The notes beneath the pieces were generated by a model. The model had not been told where the DNA came from. It saw only the letters and a list, made by a program, of their open reading frames with translations, and did not search any database. A stretch of 43,442 nt of DNA. It comes from Rhodobacterales bacterium. GTDB lineage: Bacteria > Pseudomonadota > Alphaproteobacteria > Rhodobacterales > Rhodobacteraceae. Below, piece after piece: positions 17,004 to 24,062 of the stretch (positions are counted from its first letter, which is position 1; every line of letters starts with the position of its first letter). The translations under genes and the position numbers were made by a program. The stretch lies in contig JAFLCY010000024.1 of assembly GCA_017303485.1 (NCBI GenBank), positions 1-43,442 of the forward strand. The letters run 5' to 3'.

Positions 17004-17207
17004 TCAGCAGCCGATGGAGGTGTTTGCCAGCATGCAGTTCTGGGCATTGCCCAGTTCGGTGCCGATGCCGGCAGCCAGGTTCGACACGGCCGGACGGACG
17101 AAGTTGAAAACGAGCAGGCCCAGGCCCACGACGGCGGCGGTCAGCACCACCCAGTCAACGGTCACGGCGCCGGCTTCGTCTTTCAGGAAAGCGGAGAACT
17201 TGGTCAT
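17004..17207 (-). CDS. flp: Flp type IVb pilin, copy 1
   Basis: Flp pilins polymerise into the adhesive Tad pilus fibre. The 67-residue prepilin has a short charged leader ending at Gly13 (MTKFSAFLKDEAG), then the mature start AVTVDWVVLTAAVVGLG. Position 5 is Asp and position 6 Trp, where classical Flp has Glu-Tyr. A single hydrophobic helix follows, then VRPAVSNLAAGIGTELGNAQ and the tail NCMLANTSIGC. The tail has cysteines 8 residues apart and ends in Cys, so a small disulfide loop is possible. The start is set at 17207 by AAAGGGACA upstream. The first 56 residues are identical to copy 2. CpaA encoded in this locus is the likely processing enzyme. Confidence 0.93.
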   Translation of the reverse strand: MTKFSAFLKDEAGAVTVDWVVLTAAVVGLGLLVFNFVRPAVSNLAAGIGTELGNAQNCMLANTSIGC

Positions 17208-17227
17208 GGTCTTGTCCCTTTCTAAGG
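17041..17227. repeat. 187-bp pilin cassette, copy A
   Basis: This 187-bp block covers codons 1-56 of the first flp gene, one further base into the next codon region, and 20 bp of leader with the ribosome binding site. It matches 17623-17809 at 183 of 187 positions by hand alignment. All four differences fall in third codon positions and are synonymous. The match stops sharply where the tails begin and just past the CTAAGG leader. Confidence 0.9.
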
Positions 17228-17273
17228 CGTTCATCTGTTGGTCAACCGGTTCGATCTGGCCAAGCCTTCTGCC

Positions 17274-17314
17274 GTCGTTCGGTATGCACCTAGTTAGCCC
17301 TGTAATCGTGGCAG
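17274..17314 (-). promoter_or_regulatory. conserved block upstream of flp copy 1
   Basis: This 41-bp block matches 17860-17900 at 32 of 41 positions with identical spacing. Read on the minus strand it is CTGCCACG, 6 variable bases, GGGCTA, 8 variable bases, then CATACCGAACGAC. It ends 67 bp before the start codon. The conserved islands separated by variable bases suggest a promoter or operator. They do not match the sigma-54 or CtrA consensus well. Confidence 0.5.
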
Positions 17315-17532
17315 GAATTTGCGCAGAGCGGGGTATTTCCGGGGTTGCGAACAGCTTTCGGTGGCACGCGCTCAGGTTGTCAGGGTGACGCGTCCGCCTG
17401 ATTTGAGACGGGCAGCGAAACGGGGGCGTTCGGGGCGCCGGGGCGCGGGCAGCAATGCAGGGTGCGGAAAGCGGGGCAGCTGCGGGGGGGCGATGACCTG
17501 GAGCAGGTAAAAAAAACGCCCGGACAAAATGA

Positions 17533-17560
17533 AACTGGCAGCACTTTCGTGCTGCCAGTT
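17533..17560 (-). terminator. intrinsic terminator behind flp copy 2
   Basis: Perfect 12-base arms AACTGGCAGCAC (17533-17544) and GTGCTGCCAGTT (17549-17560) flank a TTTC loop, 23 bp past the pilin stop. On the minus strand the stem is followed by TCATTTTG, and 20 nt later by a run of eight T. This is a strong stem suited to stop or protect a highly expressed short message. Confidence 0.85.
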
Positions 17561-17582
17561 CCGGAAGAGACTGCGGTAGCGA

Positions 17583-17789
17583 TCAGCAGGAAGCGCCGGT
17601 GCCGCCAGCCGACATGCACGCCTGGGCATTGCCCAGTTCGGTGCCGATGCCGGCAGCCAGGTTCGACACGGCCGGACGGACGAAGTTGAAGACGAGGAGG
17701 CCCAGGCCCACGACTGCGGCGGTCAGAACCACCCAGTCAACGGTCACGGCGCCGGCTTCGTCTTTCAGGAAAGCGGAGAACTTGGTCAT
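17583..17789 (-). CDS. flp: Flp type IVb pilin, copy 2
   Basis: This second Flp prepilin has 68 residues. The leader, the processing site after Gly13 and the membrane helix are identical to copy 1 over the first 56 residues. The tail differs: ACMSAGGTGASC, with cysteines 9 residues apart instead of 8 and again a terminal Cys. Only the exposed end of the subunit therefore differs between the two pilins. The start at 17789 is fixed by the same AAAGGGACAAGACC leader. It is the first gene of the minus-strand Tad block and has its own terminator (17533-17560). Whether it is the major or minor subunit cannot be told from sequence. Confidence 0.93.
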   Translation of the reverse strand: MTKFSAFLKDEAGAVTVDWVVLTAAVVGLGLLVFNFVRPAVSNLAAGIGTELGNAQACMSAGGTGASC

Positions 17790-17809
17790 GGTCTTGTCCC
17801 TTTCTAAGG
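17623..17809. repeat. 187-bp pilin cassette, copy B
   Basis: Partner of 17041-17227: same length, no gaps, four synonymous differences. It spans the shared part of flp copy 2 and its leader. Such near-identity at silent sites points to a recent duplication or continuing gene conversion, while the tails outside the block have diverged. Confidence 0.9.
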
Positions 17810-18135
17810 TGCTCACGTAACATTCAACCGCTCCGATCTAGGCTACCTCTTTCGCCGTCGTCGTTCGGTATGGGCTTATATAGCCCCTCAAACGTGGCAG
17901 CAGTTTGGACGACATTCGGAGAATCTTGGCCGTGCGAAAAAATCTGTCCGTTCATACTCAAGGCACGGAAAACAAAAGAAAGAAATCTTAGGAATCTCTT
18001 CACGGTTGCGTGGTAGGTCGTGGTTTTTCGGTCAAATCGGGCAGAAATGCCATGATTGTGCGGGAAAAGTTCTGGCTGCACCCGCGAGAACCTGCGATTC
18101 TTTCCGCAAAACAACAAGGCGAGCAGGCCCCGCAA
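17790..18135. other. 346-bp divergent intergenic region, pilin and transglycosylase
   Basis: This is the upstream region of both flp copy 2 and the transglycosylase gene. It includes the flp leader, the conserved block 17860-17900 and an AT-rich stretch at about 17930-18000. Open frames inside it (for example minus 17824-18135) have no recognisable product. Promoters for both directions should lie here. Confidence 0.6.
17860..17900 (-). promoter_or_regulatory. conserved block upstream of flp copy 2
   Basis: This is the counterpart of 17274-17314, ending 71 bp before the start codon. It has the same three conserved islands and spacing. In this copy the variable bases create GGGCT-TATAT-AGCCC (17872-17886), a small inverted repeat not present in copy 1, which could make the two pilins respond differently. 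Confidence 0.5.
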
Positions 18136-18987
18136 ATGCGGATGACATCATGGATCGCAGCGATTCTCTGCGCGGCCGCCCCATTGGCGGCGAGTGCGGA
18201 CGATTTCAGCTTCAAACGCGTGAAGGTGGGCGACAGCCTGCCGGGCAAGCGCATCACAGTACAGATCGACCCGGAAGAGCAGGCCCGTTTCCTGGCGGCC
18301 CTGCCGAAGGTCGATCCGAACCCTGTGCATGAGCCTGAAGTGCCCAAGGTCGCGGACGATGCGACCGGTGAGCCTGGTCCGGCGCCGTCGTCATCCTATG
18401 CCTGGTACTGGGACAAGGTACCGCCGGGCCTGGGCGACAAGGCCGACCGGTTCGAGCTGGCGCTGGCCTCGCTGACCCAGGGGCCGGACGGATCGTCCGT
18501 GCGGGCGCCGCGGTTGCAGCACATGCAGGAGGTCGCCGACGAATACGGCAAGGATATTCTGCGCGCGACGCTGGACACCAACGTCTCGCCCGCGCTGGTG
18601 CTGGCCGTGATCGGCATCGAAAGTGCGGGCCGGTCGGACGCGGTAAGTTCGGCGGGCGCGGTGGGGCTGATGCAGCTGATACCGGCCACGGCGGAACGCT
18701 TCGGTGTCAAGGATTCGACCGATCCGGTGCAGAACATCCGGGGCGGGGTCGCCTATCTGGACTGGCTGTTGAAAGAGTTCGACAACGACCCCGTGATGGT
18801 GCTGGCGGCCTACAATGCGGGCGAGGGCGCCGTCGTTTCGAACAACGGCGTGCCGCCCTATGCCGAGACACGGGACTATGTGCCCAAGGTGCTGGCCGCC
18901 TGGCAGGTGGCACAGGGCTTGTGTGTCAGCCAGCCCTTGCTGGTGACGGACCCCTGCATCTTCCGCGCCGATCTGGCGGGGCTTTGA
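18136..18987 (+). CDS. lytic transglycosylase (SLT family)
   Basis: Lytic transglycosylases cut the glycan strands of peptidoglycan and can open room for trans-envelope machines. The start at 18136 opens a signal peptide (MRMTSWIAAILCAAAPLAASA, cleaved before DDF), though no strong ribosome binding site is visible; the frame extends upstream to 18010 without a signal. A Pro-rich linker (about 57-87) precedes the SLT domain, which shows the catalytic Glu162 in GIESAGRSDAV, the GLMQLIPATAERFG motif (177-190) and AYNAGEG (225-231). Two cysteines near the C-terminus may pair. It diverges from the pilin genes, so a role in letting the Tad machine cross the wall is plausible but unproven. Confidence 0.88.
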   Translation: MRMTSWIAAILCAAAPLAASADDFSFKRVKVGDSLPGKRITVQIDPEEQARFLAALPKVDPNPVHEPEVPKVADDATGEPGPAPSSSYAWYWDKVPPGLGDKADRFELALASLTQGPDGSSVRAPRLQHMQEVADEYGKDILRATLDTNVSPALVLAVIGIESAGRSDAVSSAGAVGLMQLIPATAERFGVKDSTDPVQNIRGGVAYLDWLLKEFDNDPVMVLAAYNAGEGAVVSNNGVPPYAETRDYVPKVLAAWQVAQGLCVSQPLLVTDPCIFRADLAGL

Positions 18988-19275
18988 TCAGACGAAAACG
19001 TCGGCCCATTCGGGGTGCTTCTTCTGCGTCGCGTTCACGAAGGGGCAAAGCGGGACGACCTTGAAGCCATCTGCCCGCGCGGCGGCGACCAGAGCTTCGA
19101 CCAGTGCCAGTCCTGCCCCGGTGCCCCGGAAACTGTCCGGGACGCCGGTGTGGTCGGCGATGATCAGCGTCGGCGTCGTGATGGAATAGGTCAGTTCCGC
19201 CTCGTCGCTGTCCTTGCGGATGACGAAGCGGCCCTTGGTTTCCCCGTGTTCCCGGGTGACGACGTGATCAGACAA
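18988..19275 (-). CDS. GNAT-like N-acetyltransferase (YjdJ type)
   Basis: This 95-residue protein matches the small GCN5-like family exemplified by YjdJ/YidJ. These are truncated acetyltransferases that keep the CoA-binding strand-turn-helix. The pyrophosphate-binding loop reads [25 protein letters not shown], and the end [16 protein letters not shown] is typical of the family. Substrates are unknown. It starts with TTG at 19275: GGAGG lies 6 nt upstream inside the end of scoB, and the genes overlap by 8 bp. Translation coupling to scoB is therefore likely. The start is well supported despite being a rare codon. Confidence 0.85.
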   Translation of the reverse strand: MSDHVVTREHGETKGRFVIRKDSDEAELTYSITTPTLIIADHTGVPDSFRGTGAGLALVEALVAAARADGFKVVPLCPFVNATQKKHPEWADVFV

Positions 19276-19894
19276 TGGTCGCCTCCGTCGCTGCGCGCAG
19301 TTCCTTTTGCGTGACGCCGGGGGCGATTTCGACGATCTTCAGCCCGCCCGGCACCACGTCGAGCACGCCAAGGTTGGTGATGATGCGGTCGACCACGGCC
19401 TTGCCGGTCAGGGGCAGGGTGCAGGCCTTCAGCACCTTGGACTCGCCGTGCTTCGACGTGTGGTCCATGACGACGACCACGCGGCCGACGCCCGCCACCA
19501 GATCCATCGCCCCGCCCATGCCCTTGACCAGCTTGCCGGGGATCATCCAGTTCGCGAGGTCGCCGTTCTCGGCCACTTCCATCGCGCCAAGGATTGCCAT
19601 GGCGATCTTGCCGCCACGAATCATCGCGAAAGATTGCGCCGAGTCGAAATAGGCGGTCTGCGGCAGTTCGGTGATGGTCTGCTTGCCGGCGTTGATGAGG
19701 TCAGCGTCTTCCTCGCCCTCGAAGGGGAAAGGGCCCATGCCGAGCATGCCATTTTCCGATTGCAGGGTCACGCTGACCCCTTTCGGGATGTAGTTCGACA
19801 CCAGCGTCGGGATGCCGATGCCAAGGTTCACATAGGTGCCGTCCTGCAGTTCCTGCGCGGCGCGGGCGGCCATGCCGTCTCTATCCCAGGGCAT
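19268..19894 (-). CDS. scoB: 3-oxoacid CoA-transferase subunit B
   Basis: Subunit B carries the catalytic glutamate that forms the CoA thioester. Here it is Glu47 in [11 protein letters not shown]. At 208 residues it has the usual length, with [12 protein letters not shown], a Gly-rich [13 protein letters not shown] and [12 protein letters not shown] stretches typical of acetoacetate/succinyl-CoA transferases. With ScoA it should activate acetoacetate or a similar 3-oxo acid from succinyl-CoA or acetyl-CoA. GGAGA precedes the ATG. It is separated from scoA by one small gene and overlaps the GNAT-like gene. The exact acyl donor cannot be read from the sequence; AtoA is the alternative name. 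Confidence 0.9.
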   Translation of the reverse strand: MPWDRDGMAARAAQELQDGTYVNLGIGIPTLVSNYIPKGVSVTLQSENGMLGMGPFPFEGEEDADLINAGKQTITELPQTAYFDSAQSFAMIRGGKIAMAILGAMEVAENGDLANWMIPGKLVKGMGGAMDLVAGVGRVVVVMDHTSKHGESKVLKACTLPLTGKAVVDRIITNLGVLDVVPGGLKIVEIAPGVTQKELRAATEATIV

Positions 19895-19906
19895 ATTGTG
19901 TCTCCG

Positions 19907-20284
19907 TCAAAGGTTCAGGGCGATGCGGCGTTCGTCGCGCGCAGCCCGGATGAGGGTCAGAACCGCCGGATCGTCCAGATCCGCCGGATCGCTGAGAGGT
20001 ATGTGGCGCATGGCCTTGCCGGTGCCTTTCAGGCGCGCAGCCGGGTCGGGCAGGCTGGTGCCCTGATAGAAGCCCAGGTTGACATGGTCGCGATAGGGCA
20101 GGGCGTAGGCATAGGCCTCGGTCATCTTTGCGCCGAAGCCCCAGCTCACGGCGCGGTAGCCGGGGCGGGCAACTTCCACGACATCGGGATGCTCCTGGCC
20201 TACGCGCGCCCGGACCGCCAGAAGCACGGCCCGGTGCTGCGGCGCCAGCGCCACGATATCGTCGAATGTCGGGGCGCTGCCCAT
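19907..20284 (-). CDS. DUF1801 domain protein
   Basis: This 125-residue cytosolic protein has a DUF1801/YdhG-like fold, a small iron-chaperone-like (frataxin-type) alpha-beta domain of unsettled function. Typical features are the N-terminal helix (HRAVLLAVRARVGQ), the central WGFGAKMTEAYAYALPYRDHVNLGFYQG strand region and a C-terminal helix. Its position is odd: it sits between the A and B subunit genes of the CoA-transferase, 5 bp after scoA and 12 bp before scoB, all on one strand. It has to be co-transcribed with them. Whether it serves the transferase or is a passenger is unknown. Confidence 0.75.
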   Translation of the reverse strand: MGSAPTFDDIVALAPQHRAVLLAVRARVGQEHPDVVEVARPGYRAVSWGFGAKMTEAYAYALPYRDHVNLGFYQGTSLPDPAARLKGTGKAMRHIPLSDPADLDDPAVLTLIRAARDERRIALNL

Positions 20285-20289
20285 CCGCG

Positions 20290-20994
20290 TCAGGCGGTTT
20301 CGCGCTTGCGGACGGTGCGGTTCTCGATCCGCTTTTCGTGCTGGCCCGCGATGATCCGGTGGACGTAGATCCCCGGCAGGTGGATGGTGTCGGGGTCAAG
20401 GCTGCCCAGCGGCACGATCTCCTCGACCTCCACCACGCAGGTCTTGCCGCAGGTGGCGGCGGGGACGTTGAAGTTGCGCGCGGTCTTGCGGAAGACGAGG
20501 TTTCCCGAAGGGTCGGCCTTCCAGGCCTTCACGATCGACAGGTCGGCGACGATGCCGCGCTCCAGGATATAGGTCTTGCCGTCGAAGTCGTGGTGTTCCT
20601 TGCCCTCGCCGATCACAGTGCCGACGCCGGTGGCGGTGTAGAAGCCGGGGATGCCCGCGCCGCCAGCCCGCATCCGTTCGGCGAGGGTGCCTTGCGGGTT
20701 GAATTCCAGTTCCAGCTCTCCGCTGAGATACTGGCGCATGAATTCGGCGTTCTCGCCCACATAGGACGAGATCATCTTCCTGATCTGCCGGGTCTCCAGA
20801 AGCTGGCCAAGGCCGAAACCATCTACGCCCGCGTTGTTCGAGGCGACGGTCAGGCCCTTGGTGCCCGCCTCGCGGATGGCGGCGATCAGCAGTTCGGGGA
20901 TGCCGCAAAGGCCGAAGCCGCCTGCGGCGATCAGCATGCCGTCATGCAGAAGCCCGTCTAGGGCCGCGGCGGCGCTGGGGTAGACTTTGTTCAT
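20290..20994 (-). CDS. scoA: 3-oxoacid CoA-transferase subunit A
   Basis: Subunit A of the two-part 3-oxoacid CoA-transferase binds CoA. The 234-residue protein shows the family glycine motif [10 protein letters not shown] (25-34), then [16 protein letters not shown], a [10 protein letters not shown] stretch, and GTGxGT-like [12 protein letters not shown]. It is the first gene of the minus-strand operon with the DUF1801 gene, scoB and the GNAT-like gene. A PAS-LuxR regulator diverges from it across 113 bp and probably controls it. Use of acetoacetate or polyhydroxybutyrate-derived ketone bodies is the likely setting. Confidence 0.9.
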   Translation of the reverse strand: MNKVYPSAAAALDGLLHDGMLIAAGGFGLCGIPELLIAAIREAGTKGLTVASNNAGVDGFGLGQLLETRQIRKMISSYVGENAEFMRQYLSGELELEFNPQGTLAERMRAGGAGIPGFYTATGVGTVIGEGKEHHDFDGKTYILERGIVADLSIVKAWKADPSGNLVFRKTARNFNVPAATCGKTCVVEVEEIVPLGSLDPDTIHLPGIYVHRIIAGQHEKRIENRTVRKRETA

Positions 20995-21107
20995 GGTGGT
21001 CTCCTCCCGGTTCCTCGGACGGGAACATCGGACTGCGATGATCCTGAAAGATTGCGCGGGGGGCTACCATCCGTAAGAATACTTATATGGCTAAGTAGAG
21101 GCTGGGA

Positions 21108-21653
21108 ATGCGTGACTATGAACGGCTGGCCTTCCTGCATGCGCCGGATGCGACGCTGATCCTCTCGGACCGGGTGATCCTGCGGGCAAGCCTGCGGGTG
21201 GAGGTGGTGTTCGGCTGGACCGTGAAGGAACTGGAGGGCCAGTCGATCCGGGTGCTGTATCCGGGATCGACCGACTACGAACTGATCGGCGAGCGGGCGC
21301 GCAAGGCGATGCGGGGTGCGGAGGTCTACCGCGATGAACGGTTCATGCGGCGGAAGGACGGGCAGGTCGTGTGGATGGAGGGCCACGGGACGGCGCTGGA
21401 TCGTGAGGATCCGCAGCGGCTGGCAATCTGGACCTATCGGCCGCTGGATGCGGACCGGGCAACGGAAGGGCAGCTGACCGCCACCGAAAGGCGGATTGCG
21501 CGCTATCTGGTGAACGGCTTCACCTCGAAAGAGATCGCTCAAGCGATGGGATCGTCGCCACGCACGGTCGAGGTGCATCGGGCGAACATGATCCGCAAGA
21601 TGGGGGTCCGGAACAGCTTTGAACTGGTCAGCCGGTTGCTGGCGGCAGGGTAG
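21108..21653 (+). CDS. PAS-LuxR family transcriptional regulator
   Basis: The 181-residue protein joins one N-terminal PAS-like sensor domain (about 1-110) to a C-terminal LuxR/GerE helix-turn-helix (about 115-178). The PAS part includes VFGWTVKELEGQSIRVLYPG and a PAC-like FMRRKDGQVVWMEGHGTALD. The DNA-binding part has LTATERRIARYLVNG and SKEIAQAMGSSPRTVEVHRANM, all standard. It lacks a phosphoacceptor receiver domain, so it probably senses a small ligand, redox state or a partner protein. It diverges from scoA with 113 bp between them, which makes the CoA-transferase operon its most likely target. Confidence 0.85.
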   Translation: MRDYERLAFLHAPDATLILSDRVILRASLRVEVVFGWTVKELEGQSIRVLYPGSTDYELIGERARKAMRGAEVYRDERFMRRKDGQVVWMEGHGTALDREDPQRLAIWTYRPLDADRATEGQLTATERRIARYLVNGFTSKEIAQAMGSSPRTVEVHRANMIRKMGVRNSFELVSRLLAAG

Positions 21654-21669
21654 CGGGCCGTCCGCCCCT

Positions 21670-22707
21670 TCAGTCCTCCAGCTCTGCCCAGTGCAGGAAG
21701 GCGGTTGCGTTGTGCTGGATGTAGTCGATCTGCACCCTGTGCGAGTCATCGCCTTTCCAGAACTGGCCGTTCTTGTACCAGTCGAGTTGCAGGACCAGGT
21801 TTTCCGCCGCATGGGCACGGATGCGGGACAAGAGGTCCGCCGACAGCAGGCCCGGCACGCGGCGGGCCATCAGGAGGACGCGGGTCAGAGCCTCGGAGCG
21901 GCAGGCGATGGGTGTCGACTGGCGGCGGAAGCGGTAGAGCGCATCACCGAGAATCGCCTCCATCAACCCGGTCAGATAGGTGGTGCCCAGCGTTTTCGGC
22001 ACCAGGCCGCGCTCGACCGCCTCGCAGGCGGCATAGGCCATCCAGTGACTTTGCTGCGCCCAACCGTAGCCGCGCCGCATCAGCGAAGTGGTGACGCGCG
22101 CCAGCTCGTCATCGGCCTCGCCGGTGACCAGCAGGCCAAAGATCGCCTCGCCGGTATAGTAGTCAGAGCGGAAGGTGGTGACCTCGCCGGTGGCGAAGAC
22201 GCGCTTGTGGCGGAAGTCGTCGCCGTCGATCTCGTCCAGCGCATAGCGGCGCATCCGGGTGACGGTTTCGTCCAGCCCGAAGGGCAGAACGGGCTCGGAC
22301 GCACGCAAGGCGGCGATCTTGCCCACCTCGGACAGCGCAAGCAGCCCAAGCCCCAGACCGCCAAGCTTGACCATTCCATTGCCGACCAGCGCAAGGCTTG
22401 GCTGGTCGGGGCGGCCCCAGGGTGCGGGTTCAAGCTTGCGGCCCAGAAAGCCGCTCGCGCGACGGATGGCATCATGGATCGGGTCTGCCGCCGCCGGGTT
22501 TGTCGTGTTGACGGCGCGGGCCATGAACCACAGCGTGCCGCTATGGCGCAGAAGGTTGTAGCCGCTGTGCGTCTGTTCGATGTCGTCCACCTCGTGCGCG
22601 TAGACGAAGGGGCCGTTGGGACGCGTGATGCGGGTCAGATGGTCCAGCGATGCCGCCACGATGTCACGGGACAGGGCTGGCGTCACAAGGACCGGGGCTG
22701 CTGACAT
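21670..22707 (-). CDS. helical protein of unknown function
   Basis: I do not recognise this 345-residue protein. It has no signal peptide or membrane segment. Repeated helical stretches, with small residues at packing positions (VKLGGLGLGLLALSEVGK, YYTGEAIFGLLVTGE, AYAACEAVERG), suggest an alpha/alpha-toroid like that of terpenoid cyclases or some glycan-active enzymes. The ending is aromatic and polar (QLDWYKNGQFW, then DSHRVQIDYIQHNATAFLHW). Polar aromatic clusters such as SDYYTGEA and DSHRVQID could line an active site. The start at 22707 is set by GGAGAG 4 nt upstream. It stands alone between a regulator and tRNA-Leu, so neighbours do not help. Toroid fold is inference. Confidence 0.6.
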   Translation of the reverse strand: MSAAPVLVTPALSRDIVAASLDHLTRITRPNGPFVYAHEVDDIEQTHSGYNLLRHSGTLWFMARAVNTTNPAAADPIHDAIRRASGFLGRKLEPAPWGRPDQPSLALVGNGMVKLGGLGLGLLALSEVGKIAALRASEPVLPFGLDETVTRMRRYALDEIDGDDFRHKRVFATGEVTTFRSDYYTGEAIFGLLVTGEADDELARVTTSLMRRGYGWAQQSHWMAYAACEAVERGLVPKTLGTTYLTGLMEAILGDALYRFRRQSTPIACRSEALTRVLLMARRVPGLLSADLLSRIRAHAAENLVLQLDWYKNGQFWKGDDSHRVQIDYIQHNATAFLHWAELED

Positions 22708-22819
22708 GAGGCTCTCCGCAAGGCTAGGGGCAGGCGGGCGCAAACTAGACAGGATCGCCGGAGAATGGCAAGGAGCGGGCTTTTCCCCGGTACAGGCAGA
22801 AGCTAAGGTCGCCGCCGAT

Positions 22820-22905
22820 GCCCGCGTGGTGAAATGGTAGACACAGGGGACTTAAAATCCCTCGGCTGCAAGGCCTTGCCGGTTCAAGTCCGGCCGCGGG
22901 CACCA
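22820..22905 (+). tRNA. tRNA-Leu (UAA)
   Basis: The 86-base sequence folds as a class II tRNA. The acceptor arms GCCCGCG (22820-22826) and CGCGGGC (22895-22901) pair fully, followed by A and an encoded CCA (22903-22905). The D-arm has the TGGTAGACA loop. The anticodon loop is CTTAAAA, giving UAA. The variable arm (CGGCTGCAAGGCCTTG region) is long, as in leucine tRNAs, and the T-loop is GGTTCAAGTCC. It reads TTA codons, which are rare in this GC-rich genome. Confidence 0.95.
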
Positions 22906-22979
22906 TGTTCCCCGATCCTGGACATGTGGCGCTGTTTCTCGCGGCGCCCTGCGCGAAGGTCCGGGGTCGGCAGCGGGTG

Positions 22980-23987
22980 TCAGCTCGCCGCCGCCCGCCG
23001 CCGGCTGGCTGCGGCTCTGACCACGGTGACGCCCGCAACCGACCTGCTGGCGCGTTCGTTCAGGGGCGAATAGCCGAAGCGCGCGCGGAACACCTTGGAA
23101 AAATGCGAGATTGAGGCGAAGCCGCAGGCGACCGCGATCTCGGACACGCTGGCCTCGGACTGCAACAGCAGGTTGCGGGCGCGGTCGAGGCGAAGCTCCA
23201 GCCAATAGCGCATCGGGGCGAGGTCGAGGTGTTTCGAGAAGATCCGTTCCAGCTGGCGGCAGGAAATGTCCAGCTCTTCGGCGATCCAGGCCGCCGACAT
23301 CGGGGTCTCGATGTTGTCGGTCATCAGCGCGATGGCTTTGCCCAAAAGAGGGTTGCGGATGCCAAGGCGGAACTGGGCCGAGAACCGCTGCATCGACTTG
23401 CCGTCGCGCATGCCCGAACAGACCAGCTGCTCGGCCACGGCAACCGCAAGATCGCGGCCGTGATCCTGCAGGATCAGATGCAGGATCAGGTCCAGCGTCG
23501 CGGTGCCGCCCGAGCAGGTCGGATGCTGGGCATCGGCGACGAACAGGGATTTCGTCAGCCGCACCTTCGGGAAACGCTCGACGAAGGCGTCGTGATAGGC
23601 CCAGTGGATCGAAGCCTCTTTCCCGGCCAGTAGCCCGGCCTTGGCAAGGAAGTTTGCCCCCGAGCAGAGCCCGCCGATCACGGCGCCCCGCGCCCGCTGC
23701 GTCCGCAGATAGGCGCCCAGGTCGGGGCAATGATCGCGAAACGCCTCGTCGCCGGACACCAGAAGCAGCGTCTCGCGCCGGTCCAGTTGCATCAACCCCT
23801 GATCCACCGGGGTCGACAACCCGTTCGAGGCCGTCACCGGACGCCCATCCACCGAGGCGAGGCTCCAGCGGTAGATCACCGTCCCGGCAACGAAATTGGC
23901 CAGGCGCAGCGGTTCGATGGCGCAGGAAAGCGAGATGTGCGGAAAGCCGGCAATCAGGAGGAAGACGTAGTGCTTTGGTGCGGTCAT
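22980..23987 (-). CDS. GlxA/GbdR-type AraC regulator
   Basis: The 335-residue regulator has an N-terminal DJ-1/PfpI-like domain (about 5-185) and a C-terminal AraC DNA-binding domain (about 225-320). The sensor domain keeps the elbow Cys108 in GGLCSGANFLAKAG. The DNA-binding part has AWIAEELDISCRQLERIF and the second helix-turn-helix SVSEIAVACGFASISHFSKVFRA. GbdR, which responds to glycine betaine and dimethylglycine in Pseudomonas, is of this type. The start at 23987 fits the family N-terminus; the frame extends a few codons further. It follows the MttB-like gene by 75 bp on the same strand, which supports control of methylated-amine use. Confidence 0.88.
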   Translation of the reverse strand: MTAPKHYVFLLIAGFPHISLSCAIEPLRLANFVAGTVIYRWSLASVDGRPVTASNGLSTPVDQGLMQLDRRETLLLVSGDEAFRDHCPDLGAYLRTQRARGAVIGGLCSGANFLAKAGLLAGKEASIHWAYHDAFVERFPKVRLTKSLFVADAQHPTCSGGTATLDLILHLILQDHGRDLAVAVAEQLVCSGMRDGKSMQRFSAQFRLGIRNPLLGKAIALMTDNIETPMSAAWIAEELDISCRQLERIFSKHLDLAPMRYWLELRLDRARNLLLQSEASVSEIAVACGFASISHFSKVFRARFGYSPLNERASRSVAGVTVVRAAASRRRAAAS

Positions 23988-24062
23988 GCGGTTTTCCCTG
24001 CCGTGAGTCTGCACCGCCCCGGGGCGTTGATGCGGTTCGGATGATTGGATCGGATCAGGCCG

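Larger units (their letters stand above)
17208..17582. other. 375-bp gap between the two pilin genes
   Basis: No gene is supported here; a frame at 17372-17629 is an antisense shadow. The gap holds the leader of flp copy 1, the conserved upstream block (17274-17314) and the terminator of flp copy 2 (17533-17560). A minus-strand T-run lies at about 17509-17516. The rest (about 17320-17500) is GC-rich and shows nothing I can name. Confidence 0.6.

Noticed and set aside
17372-17629. Arg/Pro-rich frame between the pilin genes
   Set aside because: Overlaps the terminator and pilin end, no ribosome binding site, overlapping frames of the same composition.
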